This document shows positions 1 through 5,479 of a stretch of DNA of 5,479 nucleotides, one piece after another. The stretch comes from an uncultured Dokdonia sp. (GTDB taxonomy: Bacteria > Bacteroidota > Bacteroidia > Flavobacteriales > Flavobacteriaceae). Where the stretch lies: the NCBI GenBank assembly GCA_937124495.1, contig CAKZKZ010000474.1, positions 1 through 5,479 on the forward strand, in the 5' to 3' direction. The translations under genes and the position numbers were made by a program. A model generated the notes under the pieces. That model was not told the origin of the DNA. It did not search any database and saw only the letters and a program-made list of their open reading frames with translations. Each line of letters starts with the position of its first letter. Position 1 is the stretch's first letter.

Positions 1-889
1 CTGGCTTTATTGCATTATAAATATCAGGTTCATTTTCGGCCGAAAGATTGATCACTTTTGCATAACAACCACCTTCAAAATTGAAGATTGTATTTTCTGC
101 AGTCCATCCATGCTCATCATCTCCTATCAATTTACGGTTAGGATCTGCAGAGAGTGTTGTTTTACCCGTTCCAGAAAGACCGAAAAAGATGGCAGTTTCT
201 CCATTGTCCCCTACATTAGCAGAACAGTGCATTGGTAAGGTGTTTTTTTCTACAGGAAGAATAAAGTTTAAGGCAGAAAAAATACCTTTTTTAATTTCTC
301 CTGTATATCCTGTCCCTCCAATAATAATTGTTTTTTCTGTAAAACTTAATATCGCAAAATTACTCTGGCGTGTCCCATCTACTGCTGGATCTGCAAGAAA
401 TCCTGGAGCATTTAAAATGGTCCACTCTGGATCGAAGTTTTCAAGCTCTTTATCTGTAGGTCTCAAAAACATATTGTAAGCAAACATATTAGACCAAGGA
501 TACTCGTTAATAACGCGTATATTCAATCTATAATCATCATCGGCACAAGCATAACTATCTCTTACGTACAATTCTTTTTCAGAAAGATAATCTGTAACTT
601 TTGTTTTTAATTTCGCGAAAGCGTCAGCATCAAAAGGGATATTAATAGATCCCCACCATACTAAATCTTCGGTTTTAGCATCTTTTACAATGAATCGATC
701 TAACGGAGATCGTCCAGTAAATTTTCCGGTGTTAACCGCAAGCGCTCCGCTAGAAGCTGCTTTTCCCATATCATTCTTTACAGAAATGTCATGTAATTCT
801 TGAGGTTCTAATTGGTAATGGGCAATTGCATTATGAATTCCATAAGAATTTAACGCAATCGTTTTCGCAACTGAAGTGTTAGAAGCCAT
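1..889 (-). CDS. pckA: ATP-dependent phosphoenolpyruvate carboxykinase, N-terminal part (cut by window edge)
   Basis: This enzyme converts oxaloacetate plus ATP to phosphoenolpyruvate, CO2 and ADP in the cytoplasm, the entry step of gluconeogenesis. The 296 complete codons start with MASNTSVAKT and run off the left edge; the family is about 530-540 residues, so slightly more than half is present. Visible family motifs are the substrate loop TGRSPLD (58-64, Arg60), YTGEIKKG (195-202, Tyr195 and metal ligand Lys201), MHCSANVG (220-227, metal ligand His221), the kinase-1a P-loop GLSGTGKTT (237-245), and IGDDEHGW (255-262, with the metal-binding aspartate pair 257-258). These align in order with E. 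coli PckA residues Arg65, Tyr207, Lys213, His232, Lys254 and Asp268/269, so the visible half looks catalytically intact. The ATP form is indicated by the TGRSP and GLSGTGKTT motifs rather than the GTP-enzyme signature. No Shine-Dalgarno sequence precedes the ATG. A good -7 promoter element lies 34 bases upstream, so it is probably transcribed independently of the DUF423 gene before it. Confidence 0.97.
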   Translation of the reverse strand, partial: MASNTSVAKTIALNSYGIHNAIAHYQLEPQELHDISVKNDMGKAASSGALAVNTGKFTGRSPLDRFIVKDAKTEDLVWWGSINIPFDADAFAKLKTKVTDYLSEKELYVRDSYACADDDYRLNIRVINEYPWSNMFAYNMFLRPTDKELENFDPEWTILNAPGFLADPAVDGTRQSNFAILSFTEKTIIIGGTGYTGEIKKGIFSALNFILPVEKNTLPMHCSANVGDNGETAIFFGLSGTGKTTLSADPNRKLIGDDEHGWTAENTIFNFEGGCYAKVINLSAENEPDIYNAIKP

Positions 890-922
890 AAAAATGGTAT
901 TTGTTGTGTTGTTTTTAAAGCG

Positions 923-930
923 CAAAGGTA
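923..930 (-). promoter_or_regulatory. pckA: Bacteroidota -7 promoter element for pckA
   Basis: Read on the minus strand the bases are TACCTTTG, a full match to the Bacteroidota primary sigma -7 consensus TAnnTTTG. Transcription would begin a few bases downstream and leave a leader of roughly 25-30 nt before the ATG at 889. No TTTG-like -33 element is seen at the expected distance (about 950-952 reads GCG), so the promoter may be weak or activator-dependent. This is inferred from the motif and its position only. Confidence 0.5.
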
Positions 931-941
931 AAAAATACCTT
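925..941. repeat. Short inverted repeat over the pckA promoter (possible operator)
   Basis: The arms AAGGTA (925-930) and TACCTT (936-941) are perfect 6-base inverted repeats separated by five A residues on the + strand. The left arm overlaps six of the eight bases of the pckA -7 element. Symmetry at that position could be a binding site for a dimeric regulator of pckA. Six-base arms in AT-rich DNA also arise by chance, so this is a suggestion only. Confidence 0.3.
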
Positions 942-968
942 AGAGTTAGCGCTATATTTCTGTTATTT

Positions 969-1352
969 CTATCGCTTCATTTGAAAGAATTTAACAATAA
1001 GAAGTCCCCATGCTATAATTAAGAGTGTTCCACCTATAGGTGTAATGATTCCAATCGTTGTAAAATCAAAGCTGGTAAGCACGTTTGTAGCAAGCCCATA
1101 GATAGATCCTGAAAACAACACAACCCCTACGAGAATAAGAATGTGCAGCGTTTTTTTTGTTTTTTCGCTTAAAGCGAAAGAAGCCACTAATAGCATCAAT
1201 AATGCGTGATACATTTGATATTTGACCCCTGTTTCAAAAGTAGCTAGCGCATCGGCGTCTAAAAACTTTTCAAGTCCATGAGCTCCAAAGGCTCCAATGA
1301 CTACTCCTAAGAATCCTAAAACACTTCCTGTTATTAAAAGTCGTTTGTTCAT
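969..1352 (-). CDS. DUF423 family small integral membrane protein
   Basis: A 127-residue hydrophobic protein of the DUF423 family (E. coli YgdD and B. subtilis YwdK are members), whose molecular function is not established. Family hallmarks are GAFGAHGL (20-27), the YHALLMLL segment (48-55), FSGSIYGL (80-87) and ITPIGG (103-108). Four probable membrane segments lie near 5-24, 47-62, 69-87 and 98-120, with short charged loops, for example EKTKK (63-67). I chose the ATG at 1352, giving MNKRLLITGS followed at once by the first membrane helix. An in-frame ATG at 1424 would add 24 polar, family-unlike residues, would overlap the divergent gene starting at 1417, and would lie upstream of the likely promoter. 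The gene precedes pckA on the same strand with a gap of 79 bases, but pckA appears to have its own promoter. A functional link between the two is not evident. Confidence 0.92.
   Translation of the reverse strand: MNKRLLITGSVLGFLGVVIGAFGAHGLEKFLDADALATFETGVKYQMYHALLMLLVASFALSEKTKKTLHILILVGVVLFSGSIYGLATNVLTSFDFTTIGIITPIGGTLLIIAWGLLIVKFFQMKR
1163..1179. repeat. 17-base near-perfect palindrome inside the DUF423 gene
   Basis: TTTCGCTT (1163-1170) and AAGCGAAA (1172-1179) are perfect 8-base inverted arms around a single A. On the minus strand it encodes the segment around SFALSEK, a variable loop between two membrane helices, so it does not disturb the conserved core. A related palindrome, TTTCGCGAAA, lies at 611-620 inside pckA. 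Both share a CTTTCGC-type core. They may be copies of a short genome-wide palindromic word, but two examples cannot show this. Confidence 0.45.
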
Positions 1353-1384
1353 AAAATTACTTGTTATATGATTAAGCAAATAAC

Positions 1385-1392
1385 TACATTCG
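1385..1392 (+). promoter_or_regulatory. Possible -7 element for the saccharopine dehydrogenase-like gene
   Basis: TACATTCG matches TAnnTTTG except for C in place of the third T. A TTG at 1361-1363, 21 bases upstream, could serve as the -33 element. Transcription would start near 1399, leaving a leader of about 18 nt before the ATG at 1417. The site lies just downstream, on the other strand, of the DUF423 -7 element, so the two promoters would compete for polymerase. Motif match only. Confidence 0.35.
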
Positions 1393-1399
1393 TACTCCA

Positions 1400-1407
1400 C
1401 AAATTTA
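1400..1407 (-). promoter_or_regulatory. Bacteroidota -7 promoter element for the DUF423 gene
   Basis: The minus strand reads TAAATTTG, a full match to TAnnTTTG. Possible -33 TTG triplets on the minus strand are at 1424-1426 (16-base spacer) and 1430-1432 (22-base spacer), neither at the ideal spacing of about 19-20. Transcription would start near 1394 and give a leader of about 42 nt to the ATG at 1352. This supports the shorter DUF423 start, because the alternative ATG at 1424 would be upstream of the transcript. Confidence 0.45.
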
Positions 1408-1416
1408 CGACCAAAT

Positions 1417-2793
1417 ATGTCCACAAGAACAATCTTAGTTATAGGAGCCGGAAAATCTACTTCTCAATTGGTAAATTATTTACTAAATAAAGCCACTACA
1501 GAAAATTTAGAAGTGATTGTAGGTGACATTTCTATAGAAAATGCACAAAAGCTTGTAGGGAATCATCCTAAAGGAAAAGCCCTAGCACTTGATGTATTCA
1601 ATAAAGAACAACGCGCCGAAGCTATACAAAATGCAACCATTGTTATTTCTATGCTTCCTGCTCGTTTTCATATAGAAGTAGCACGCGATTGTGTTACGTA
1701 TAACAAATCTATGGTAACCGCATCTTACATTTCTGAAGAAATGGAAGCGCTAGATGAAGCTGTCAAAGAAAAAGGGCTTGTTTTTATGAATGAGATAGGT
1801 CTTGATCCAGGTATAGACCATATGAGCGCGATGCAAGTCATAGATCGCATACGAGACAATGGAGGTAAACTTGTTCTTTTTGAGAGTTTTACCGGAGGGC
1901 TTGTCGCACCAGAAAGCGATACGAATCTATGGAATTACAAATTCACTTGGAATCCTCGTAATGTAGTACTTGCAGGACAAGGAGGTGCTGCCGAGTTTAT
2001 TCAGGAAGGCGCCTATAAATACATTCCTTACCAACGCCTTTTTAGACGTACAGAATTTCTAGAAATAGAAGGATATGGGCGTTTTGAAGGATACGCAAAT
2101 AGAAATTCATTAAAATATAGATCTATATATGGTCTAGACGATATAGATACTTTATACCGAGGTACTATACGTCGTGTAGGTTTTTCTAAGGCATGGCATA
2201 TTTTTGTGATGATGGGGATGACAGATGATAGTTATACCCTTCAAGAAACAGAAGATATGAGTTATAGAGATTTCTTAAATTTATTTCTCCCGTATTCTCC
2301 AACAGATTCTGTTGAATTAAAATTACGTCACTATCTTAAAATAGATCAAGACGATCTTCTTTGGGATAAACTTCTTGAACTAGATATTTTTAATCCTAAC
2401 AAAAAACTAGGACTTAAAAATGCAACGCCTGCAAAATGCTTGCAACGTATTCTAGAAGATAAGTGGACACTTGAGCCAGAGGATAAAGATATGATTGTGA
2501 TGTATCACAAATTTGGCTATGTACTTAATGGCGAACAGAAACAAATAGATGCAACTATGGTCAACATAGGAAACGATCAAGTTGAAACCGCTATGGCTAG
2601 AACTGTAGGGCTTCCTGTTGCGATGGCTACATTGCGTATTCTAAATGGCGATATCACTACACCAGGGGTACAACTTCCTATCAGAAAAGAAGTATATACA
2701 CCTATTCTTAAAGAACTAGAAGAATATGGGATTACCTTTAAAGAATATGAAGTTCCATTTTTAGGGTATAATCCTAATAATGTAGGGGGATAA
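1417..2793 (+). CDS. Saccharopine dehydrogenase/reductase-like NAD(P)-dependent oxidoreductase
   Basis: A 458-residue soluble cytoplasmic protein of the saccharopine dehydrogenase family, closest by motif to the L-glutamate-forming type (saccharopine reductase, LYS9 / C-terminal half of animal AASS), which interconverts saccharopine and 2-aminoadipate semialdehyde plus glutamate. The N-terminal Rossmann fold opens with ILVIGAGKST (6-15) and has VISMLPARFH (76-85). The family signature GLDPGIDHM is at 128-136. The following FTGGLVAPESDTNLWNYKF (158-176) matches the substrate-domain CGG-PAPE segment of saccharopine reductases. Residues 290-350 form the helical part, and the protein returns to the Rossmann fold near 390-420 (TAMARTVGLP). 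Length fits the family (about 440-480). The ATG at 1417 puts the dinucleotide loop at residue 10, as expected. No Shine-Dalgarno sequence is visible. No lysine-ketoglutarate reductase or aminoadipate semialdehyde dehydrogenase gene lies alongside, so a role in lysine breakdown rests on homology alone; a related substrate is possible. Confidence 0.9.
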   Translation: MSTRTILVIGAGKSTSQLVNYLLNKATTENLEVIVGDISIENAQKLVGNHPKGKALALDVFNKEQRAEAIQNATIVISMLPARFHIEVARDCVTYNKSMVTASYISEEMEALDEAVKEKGLVFMNEIGLDPGIDHMSAMQVIDRIRDNGGKLVLFESFTGGLVAPESDTNLWNYKFTWNPRNVVLAGQGGAAEFIQEGAYKYIPYQRLFRRTEFLEIEGYGRFEGYANRNSLKYRSIYGLDDIDTLYRGTIRRVGFSKAWHIFVMMGMTDDSYTLQETEDMSYRDFLNLFLPYSPTDSVELKLRHYLKIDQDDLLWDKLLELDIFNPNKKLGLKNATPAKCLQRILEDKWTLEPEDKDMIVMYHKFGYVLNGEQKQIDATMVNIGNDQVETAMARTVGLPVAMATLRILNGDITTPGVQLPIRKEVYTPILKELEEYGITFKEYEVPFLGYNPNNVGG

Positions 2794-2876
2794 ATCCTTT
2801 AGAATTTTATCTGAGACGGCCTTCTATCAGTCTTTAAAAAAGTTTTAGTACTTTAATGTACTCAAACTGCTTTAAT

Positions 2877-4625
2877 ATGAGGAGGTTACTATTCTTTATT
2901 ATTCTTATCGTACAGCAAGGTTTTAGTCAGATCGAATTTAGAAATGACGAGTCATCACTCTTTGATCAACAAACAGTGTATGGCACGAGTGTATTAGGCC
3001 CTAGTATTTCTTTTTTTGATTTTGATAATGATGGATGGGATGATATTACAGTACCTGCATCGTCTACGCGCGATTTTAGATTTTTCAAAAATGTAGAAGG
3101 TACTTTTGAAGAAATAAATATAGGAATCTCAAGTGACAACATTCAAGCAAGACATGTTATTTGGGTTGATTTTGATAATGACGGGGATAATGACTTTTTT
3201 GCGCCTAGTGATCTAGGTCATCTTTGGCTGTATAGAAATGAAGGAGGTAACACATTTACAGATATTACAGATACATCAGGGCTTCCTGACGTAGCCATTC
3301 CTTATTGGGGTTCTTCCTGGGGAGACTATAACAATGATGGTATTTTAGATGTTTTTATTAGCATACGTGATGCTGATCAAATACAAGGGAATTTACTTTT
3401 TCAAGGAAATGGAGATGGCACTTTTATAGATATTACGAGTGACGCAGGAATAGATACAGCAGGTTATATTACTTTTTGTTCTTCCTTTTTTGATTATGAT
3501 AATGATGGGGATCAAGATATCTATACAGCAAATGACAAATGCACAACCCCAAACACACTTTATAGAAATAATGGAGATGGCACCTTTACAGATGTAAGTA
3601 TAGAAAGTGGCACAAATCTTTATATGAGTGCGATGTCTACTACCGTAGATGATTTTAATAACGATGGATGGTTAGATCTTTATGTTACTAATTTTTACCC
3701 GCCATTTGAAGAAGATGCTACAGTAGGAAATGCATATTTGATAAATAATAGGGATGGTACTTTTAGTAATATCGCACTAGAAAACGGAACTCGTTTTGAC
3801 AGTATTGGTTGGGGTGCTGTATGCTTAGATGTAACCAACAATACAAACAAAGATCTATACGTAAGCGGAAGCGTAAATGGAGAAGATGGACGATTATCTT
3901 CTGCACTCTACCTTAATGATGGAATAGGTAATTATACCATAACCACAGGTACAGGTATCGAAGATGATGATTTCATTAGTTATTCAAACGCCATTGGAGA
4001 TATTCAAAATGATGGACTGCAAGATATTGTCGTGATTAATGCGAGCAACGCACCTATTTCTTTATGGAATAATACTACGGTCACAGACAATAATTGGATT
4101 AAAATAAAACTGGAAGGAACTACTAGCAATCGAATGGGAATAGGTTCCAGAATAAAAGTAGGAATCGGAGAAGCTGTATATTATGGATATACACTTTGTG
4201 GCGAAGGCTATATGAATCAGAACAGTAGTGCAGCGTTTTTTGGATTGGGAGATGCTACCACTATTGATTATATTGAAGTTACTTGGTTAAGTGGTATGAT
4301 CGATCGCATAGAAGATATAAATCCTAATCAAACCATGACCATTTTAGAAGGGTCTAATCCATTAAACACTGAAGAGTTTACTAGACATGAGATCTCGGTC
4401 TATCCTAATCCTACAACCAACACTATTCACTTTATATATTCAGGCAATTTGCAGACACTAGACGTTACTATCATTGACATACATGGAAAAGTGCTTAAAA
4501 AACGACGTATGATCAACACAAATCAAGAACATAACATAGATCTTTCAAATCTGGGATCTGGCATCTATTTCTTATCTATAAACGATACTGACAAGACGAT
4601 TGTCAAAAAAATTGTTGTGCTATAA
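2877..4625 (+). CDS. Secreted FG-GAP/VCBS propeller protein with ASPIC/UnbV domain and type IX sorting signal
   Basis: An exported 582-residue protein, ligand unknown. I prefer the ATG at 2877, since MRRLLFFIILIVQQGFS|Q is a clean signal peptide; the in-frame ATG at 2856 would put seven polar residues in front. Numbering here counts from 2856, so subtract 7 for the preferred start. Seven D-x-D-x-D-G type calcium loops occur at 55-63, 105-113, 157-165, 213-221, 266-274, 325-333 and 382-390, spaced 50-59 residues, most paired with an outer-strand motif such as GDGTFTDV. This fits a single seven-bladed beta-propeller. An ASPIC/UnbV domain (as in CRTAC1) follows at about 412-498, with NRMGIGSRIKV and WLSGMIDRIE. 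The C-terminus (about 512-589) is a type A Por sorting domain: VYPNPTTNTI, DIHGKVLKK, LSNLGSGIYFLSI and a basic-hydrophobic end, KKIVVL. It should cross the outer membrane through T9SS and be anchored or released. It follows the upstream gene by 83 bases; no convincing promoter or terminator separates them. Confidence 0.93.
   Translation: MRRLLFFIILIVQQGFSQIEFRNDESSLFDQQTVYGTSVLGPSISFFDFDNDGWDDITVPASSTRDFRFFKNVEGTFEEINIGISSDNIQARHVIWVDFDNDGDNDFFAPSDLGHLWLYRNEGGNTFTDITDTSGLPDVAIPYWGSSWGDYNNDGILDVFISIRDADQIQGNLLFQGNGDGTFIDITSDAGIDTAGYITFCSSFFDYDNDGDQDIYTANDKCTTPNTLYRNNGDGTFTDVSIESGTNLYMSAMSTTVDDFNNDGWLDLYVTNFYPPFEEDATVGNAYLINNRDGTFSNIALENGTRFDSIGWGAVCLDVTNNTNKDLYVSGSVNGEDGRLSSALYLNDGIGNYTITTGTGIEDDDFISYSNAIGDIQNDGLQDIVVINASNAPISLWNNTTVTDNNWIKIKLEGTTSNRMGIGSRIKVGIGEAVYYGYTLCGEGYMNQNSSAAFFGLGDATTIDYIEVTWLSGMIDRIEDINPNQTMTILEGSNPLNTEEFTRHEISVYPNPTTNTIHFIYSGNLQTLDVTIIDIHGKVLKKRRMINTNQEHNIDLSNLGSGIYFLSINDTDKTIVKKIVVL
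3018..4025 (+). repeat. Seven coding calcium-loop repeats (FG-GAP/VCBS blades)
   Basis: Loop-coding units start at 3018, 3168, 3324, 3492, 3651, 3828 and 3999, that is every 150-177 bases. The first, second and fourth are nearly identical at DNA level (GATTTTGATAATGATGG with one base changed in each of the other two), while the third and fifth differ at several positions and the sixth and seventh have diverged widely. The periodicity is that of the protein blades and reflects internal duplication, not a mobile or CRISPR repeat. Confidence 0.85.
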
Positions 4626-4632
4626 AAATCAC

Positions 4633-4649
4633 ATAATTGTCTTAATTAT
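4633..4649. repeat. AT-only inverted repeat between the propeller gene and recQ
   Basis: ATAATT (4633-4638) and AATTAT (4644-4649) form perfect 6-base arms around a 5-base loop, eight bases after the stop codon at 4625. An all-AT stem of this length is weak and no T-run follows, so it is a poor terminator candidate. Read-through from the propeller gene into recQ therefore remains possible. Confidence 0.25.
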
Positions 4650-4679
4650 ATCTCATATTTAGTAGCTTGCATGCTATAT

Positions 4680-5479
4680 ATGACGACAGAAAAAGACACC
4701 CTACATACGCTGCTTAAAACCCATTTCGGGTATGATCACTTTCGTGAAAACCAACTCGATATTATTCAAGATATCATTTCAGGAAAGGATACATTAGTTA
4801 TTATGCCTACTGGGGGTGGGAAATCCATGTGTTTCCAGCTTCCTGCACTTGCATTATCTGGTACTGCTCTCGTCATATCTCCGCTTATTGCATTGATGAA
4901 AGATCAGGTAGATGCCTTAAAAGCAAATGGTATCAAGGCTGCTTATTATAATAGCACGCAATCTCAAGAAGAGATAGAAAAAGTAATCCAAGATGTACAG
5001 AAAGACCAACTGGATCTTATTTATGTAGCACCAGAGAGCTTATCGTTATTAGACTCCGTATTACAACAATCACATATAAGTTTAATCGCTATAGATGAGG
5101 CGCATTGTATCTCCTCATGGGGGCACGATTTTAGACCCGCTTACACACAATTAGGCTATCTTAAAAGCCGATACCCTACCACACCTTTAGTCGCACTTAC
5201 AGCAACCGCAGATACTTCTACGCAAGATGATATTGCAGAACAACTCTCTATCCCAAATGCAAAACGGTATGTTGCTTCTTTTGATAGACCAAATCTATTT
5301 TTAGATGTACGGCCTGGTCAAAATAGAATAAAGCAAATTCTCACTTTTTTAGATAGTCACCCTTTTGAAAGTGGTATTATTTATTGCTTAAGCCGAAAAA
5401 GCACAGAGCAACTTGCTCAAAAATTAAGAGATGCAAATCACCCTGCAACTGCATATCATGCAGGAATCAATGCACAAGA
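4680..5479 (+). CDS. recQ: RecQ-type ATP-dependent DNA helicase, N-terminal part (cut by window edge)
   Basis: A superfamily 2 helicase that unwinds DNA 3' to 5' in recombination and repair. The 266 complete codons cover the first RecA-like domain and the start of the second. Motifs, in order: motif 0 GYDHFRENQ (17-25), Walker A PTGGGKS (43-49), motif Ia SPLIALMKDQ (67-76), Walker B DEAH (139-142) running directly into the RecQ aromatic-rich loop CISSWGHDFRP (143-153), motif III ALTATA (172-177), FDRPNL (201-206), motif IV IIYCLSRKSTEQL (233-245) and AYHAG (258-262). The DEAH plus CISSWGHDFRP combination is specific to RecQ. Whether the zinc-binding, winged-helix and HRDC domains follow cannot be seen; flavobacteria often carry more than one RecQ paralogue (long and short forms). 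I chose the ATG at 4680 (MTTEKDTLHT); an in-frame ATG at 4671 would add only MLY and cannot be excluded, as neither has a Shine-Dalgarno sequence. The gap to the propeller gene is 54 bases. Confidence 0.96.
   Translation, partial: MTTEKDTLHTLLKTHFGYDHFRENQLDIIQDIISGKDTLVIMPTGGGKSMCFQLPALALSGTALVISPLIALMKDQVDALKANGIKAAYYNSTQSQEEIEKVIQDVQKDQLDLIYVAPESLSLLDSVLQQSHISLIAIDEAHCISSWGHDFRPAYTQLGYLKSRYPTTPLVALTATADTSTQDDIAEQLSIPNAKRYVASFDRPNLFLDVRPGQNRIKQILTFLDSHPFESGIIYCLSRKSTEQLAQKLRDANHPATAYHAGINAQ

Noticed and set aside
81..479. Open frame of 132 codons on the + strand
   Set aside because: It lies entirely antisense to pckA, whose conserved motifs fill the opposite strand, and its translation resembles no protein family I know.
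1353..1424. 24-residue N-terminal extension of the DUF423 protein
   Set aside because: The extra residues are polar and unlike the family, overlap the divergent gene, and lie upstream of the likely transcription start; the ATG at 1352 fits better.
2784..2796. GGAT-AA-ATCC hairpin at the stop of the saccharopine-type gene
   Set aside because: The loop of two bases is too small and the stem too short for a terminator.
2839..2856. Inverted repeat AAAGT-N6-ACTTT (2839-2854) and a TACTTTAA -7 look-alike (2849-2856) before the propeller gene
   Set aside because: Five-base AT-rich arms are expected by chance, and the look-alike lacks the final TG of the consensus; neither supports a terminator or promoter call.
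2880..2885. AGGAGG, a perfect Shine-Dalgarno sequence
   Set aside because: It lies just after the ATG at 2877, encoding Arg-Arg, with no start codon at suitable spacing downstream; Bacteroidota make little use of such sites.
3018..4025. Regular DNA repeats considered as CRISPR or mobile repeats
   Set aside because: They are in frame, diverge at wobble positions and encode calcium loops of one protein; there are no unique spacers or terminal repeats.
1..5479. A previously undescribed system linking these genes
   Set aside because: All five genes belong to recognisable families, lie in no shared operon that I can support, and show no defence, toxin or mobile signature.

Overview
The window looks like ordinary chromosomal DNA from a marine-type member of the Bacteroidota, most likely class Flavobacteriia. 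Three things point there: AT-rich coding sequence; a secreted protein ending in a type IX secretion (Por) sorting domain, a system confined to Bacteroidota; and promoter elements of the TAnnTTTG type with no usable Shine-Dalgarno sequences before any start. No genus can be named safely from this sequence.

There are five protein genes. Two read leftwards: the N-terminal 296 codons of ATP-dependent phosphoenolpyruvate carboxykinase (pckA, start at 889, cut by the left edge) and, upstream of it, a small DUF423 membrane protein (969-1352). Three read rightwards: a saccharopine dehydrogenase/reductase-like oxidoreductase (1417-2793), a secreted FG-GAP/VCBS propeller protein with an ASPIC/UnbV domain and a C-terminal sorting signal (2877-4625), and the N-terminal 266 codons of a RecQ-type DNA helicase (start at 4680, cut by the right edge). 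The strand switch is the 64-base divergent region 1353-1416, which appears to carry two overlapping promoters facing away from each other.

The genes do not form one pathway: gluconeogenesis or PEP/oxaloacetate balance (PckA), probable amino-acid catabolism (saccharopine-type enzyme), a surface or secreted protein of unknown ligand, and DNA repair (RecQ). No RNA gene, CRISPR array, insertion sequence, attachment site or recognisable new defence or mobile system was seen. No gene-free stretch exceeds 300 bases; the longest is 83 bases.

The most interesting details are modest: seven calcium-loop repeats in the secreted protein that fit one complete seven-bladed propeller with a single decayed blade, an inverted repeat sitting on the pckA promoter, and the mutually exclusive promoter pair at the strand switch.
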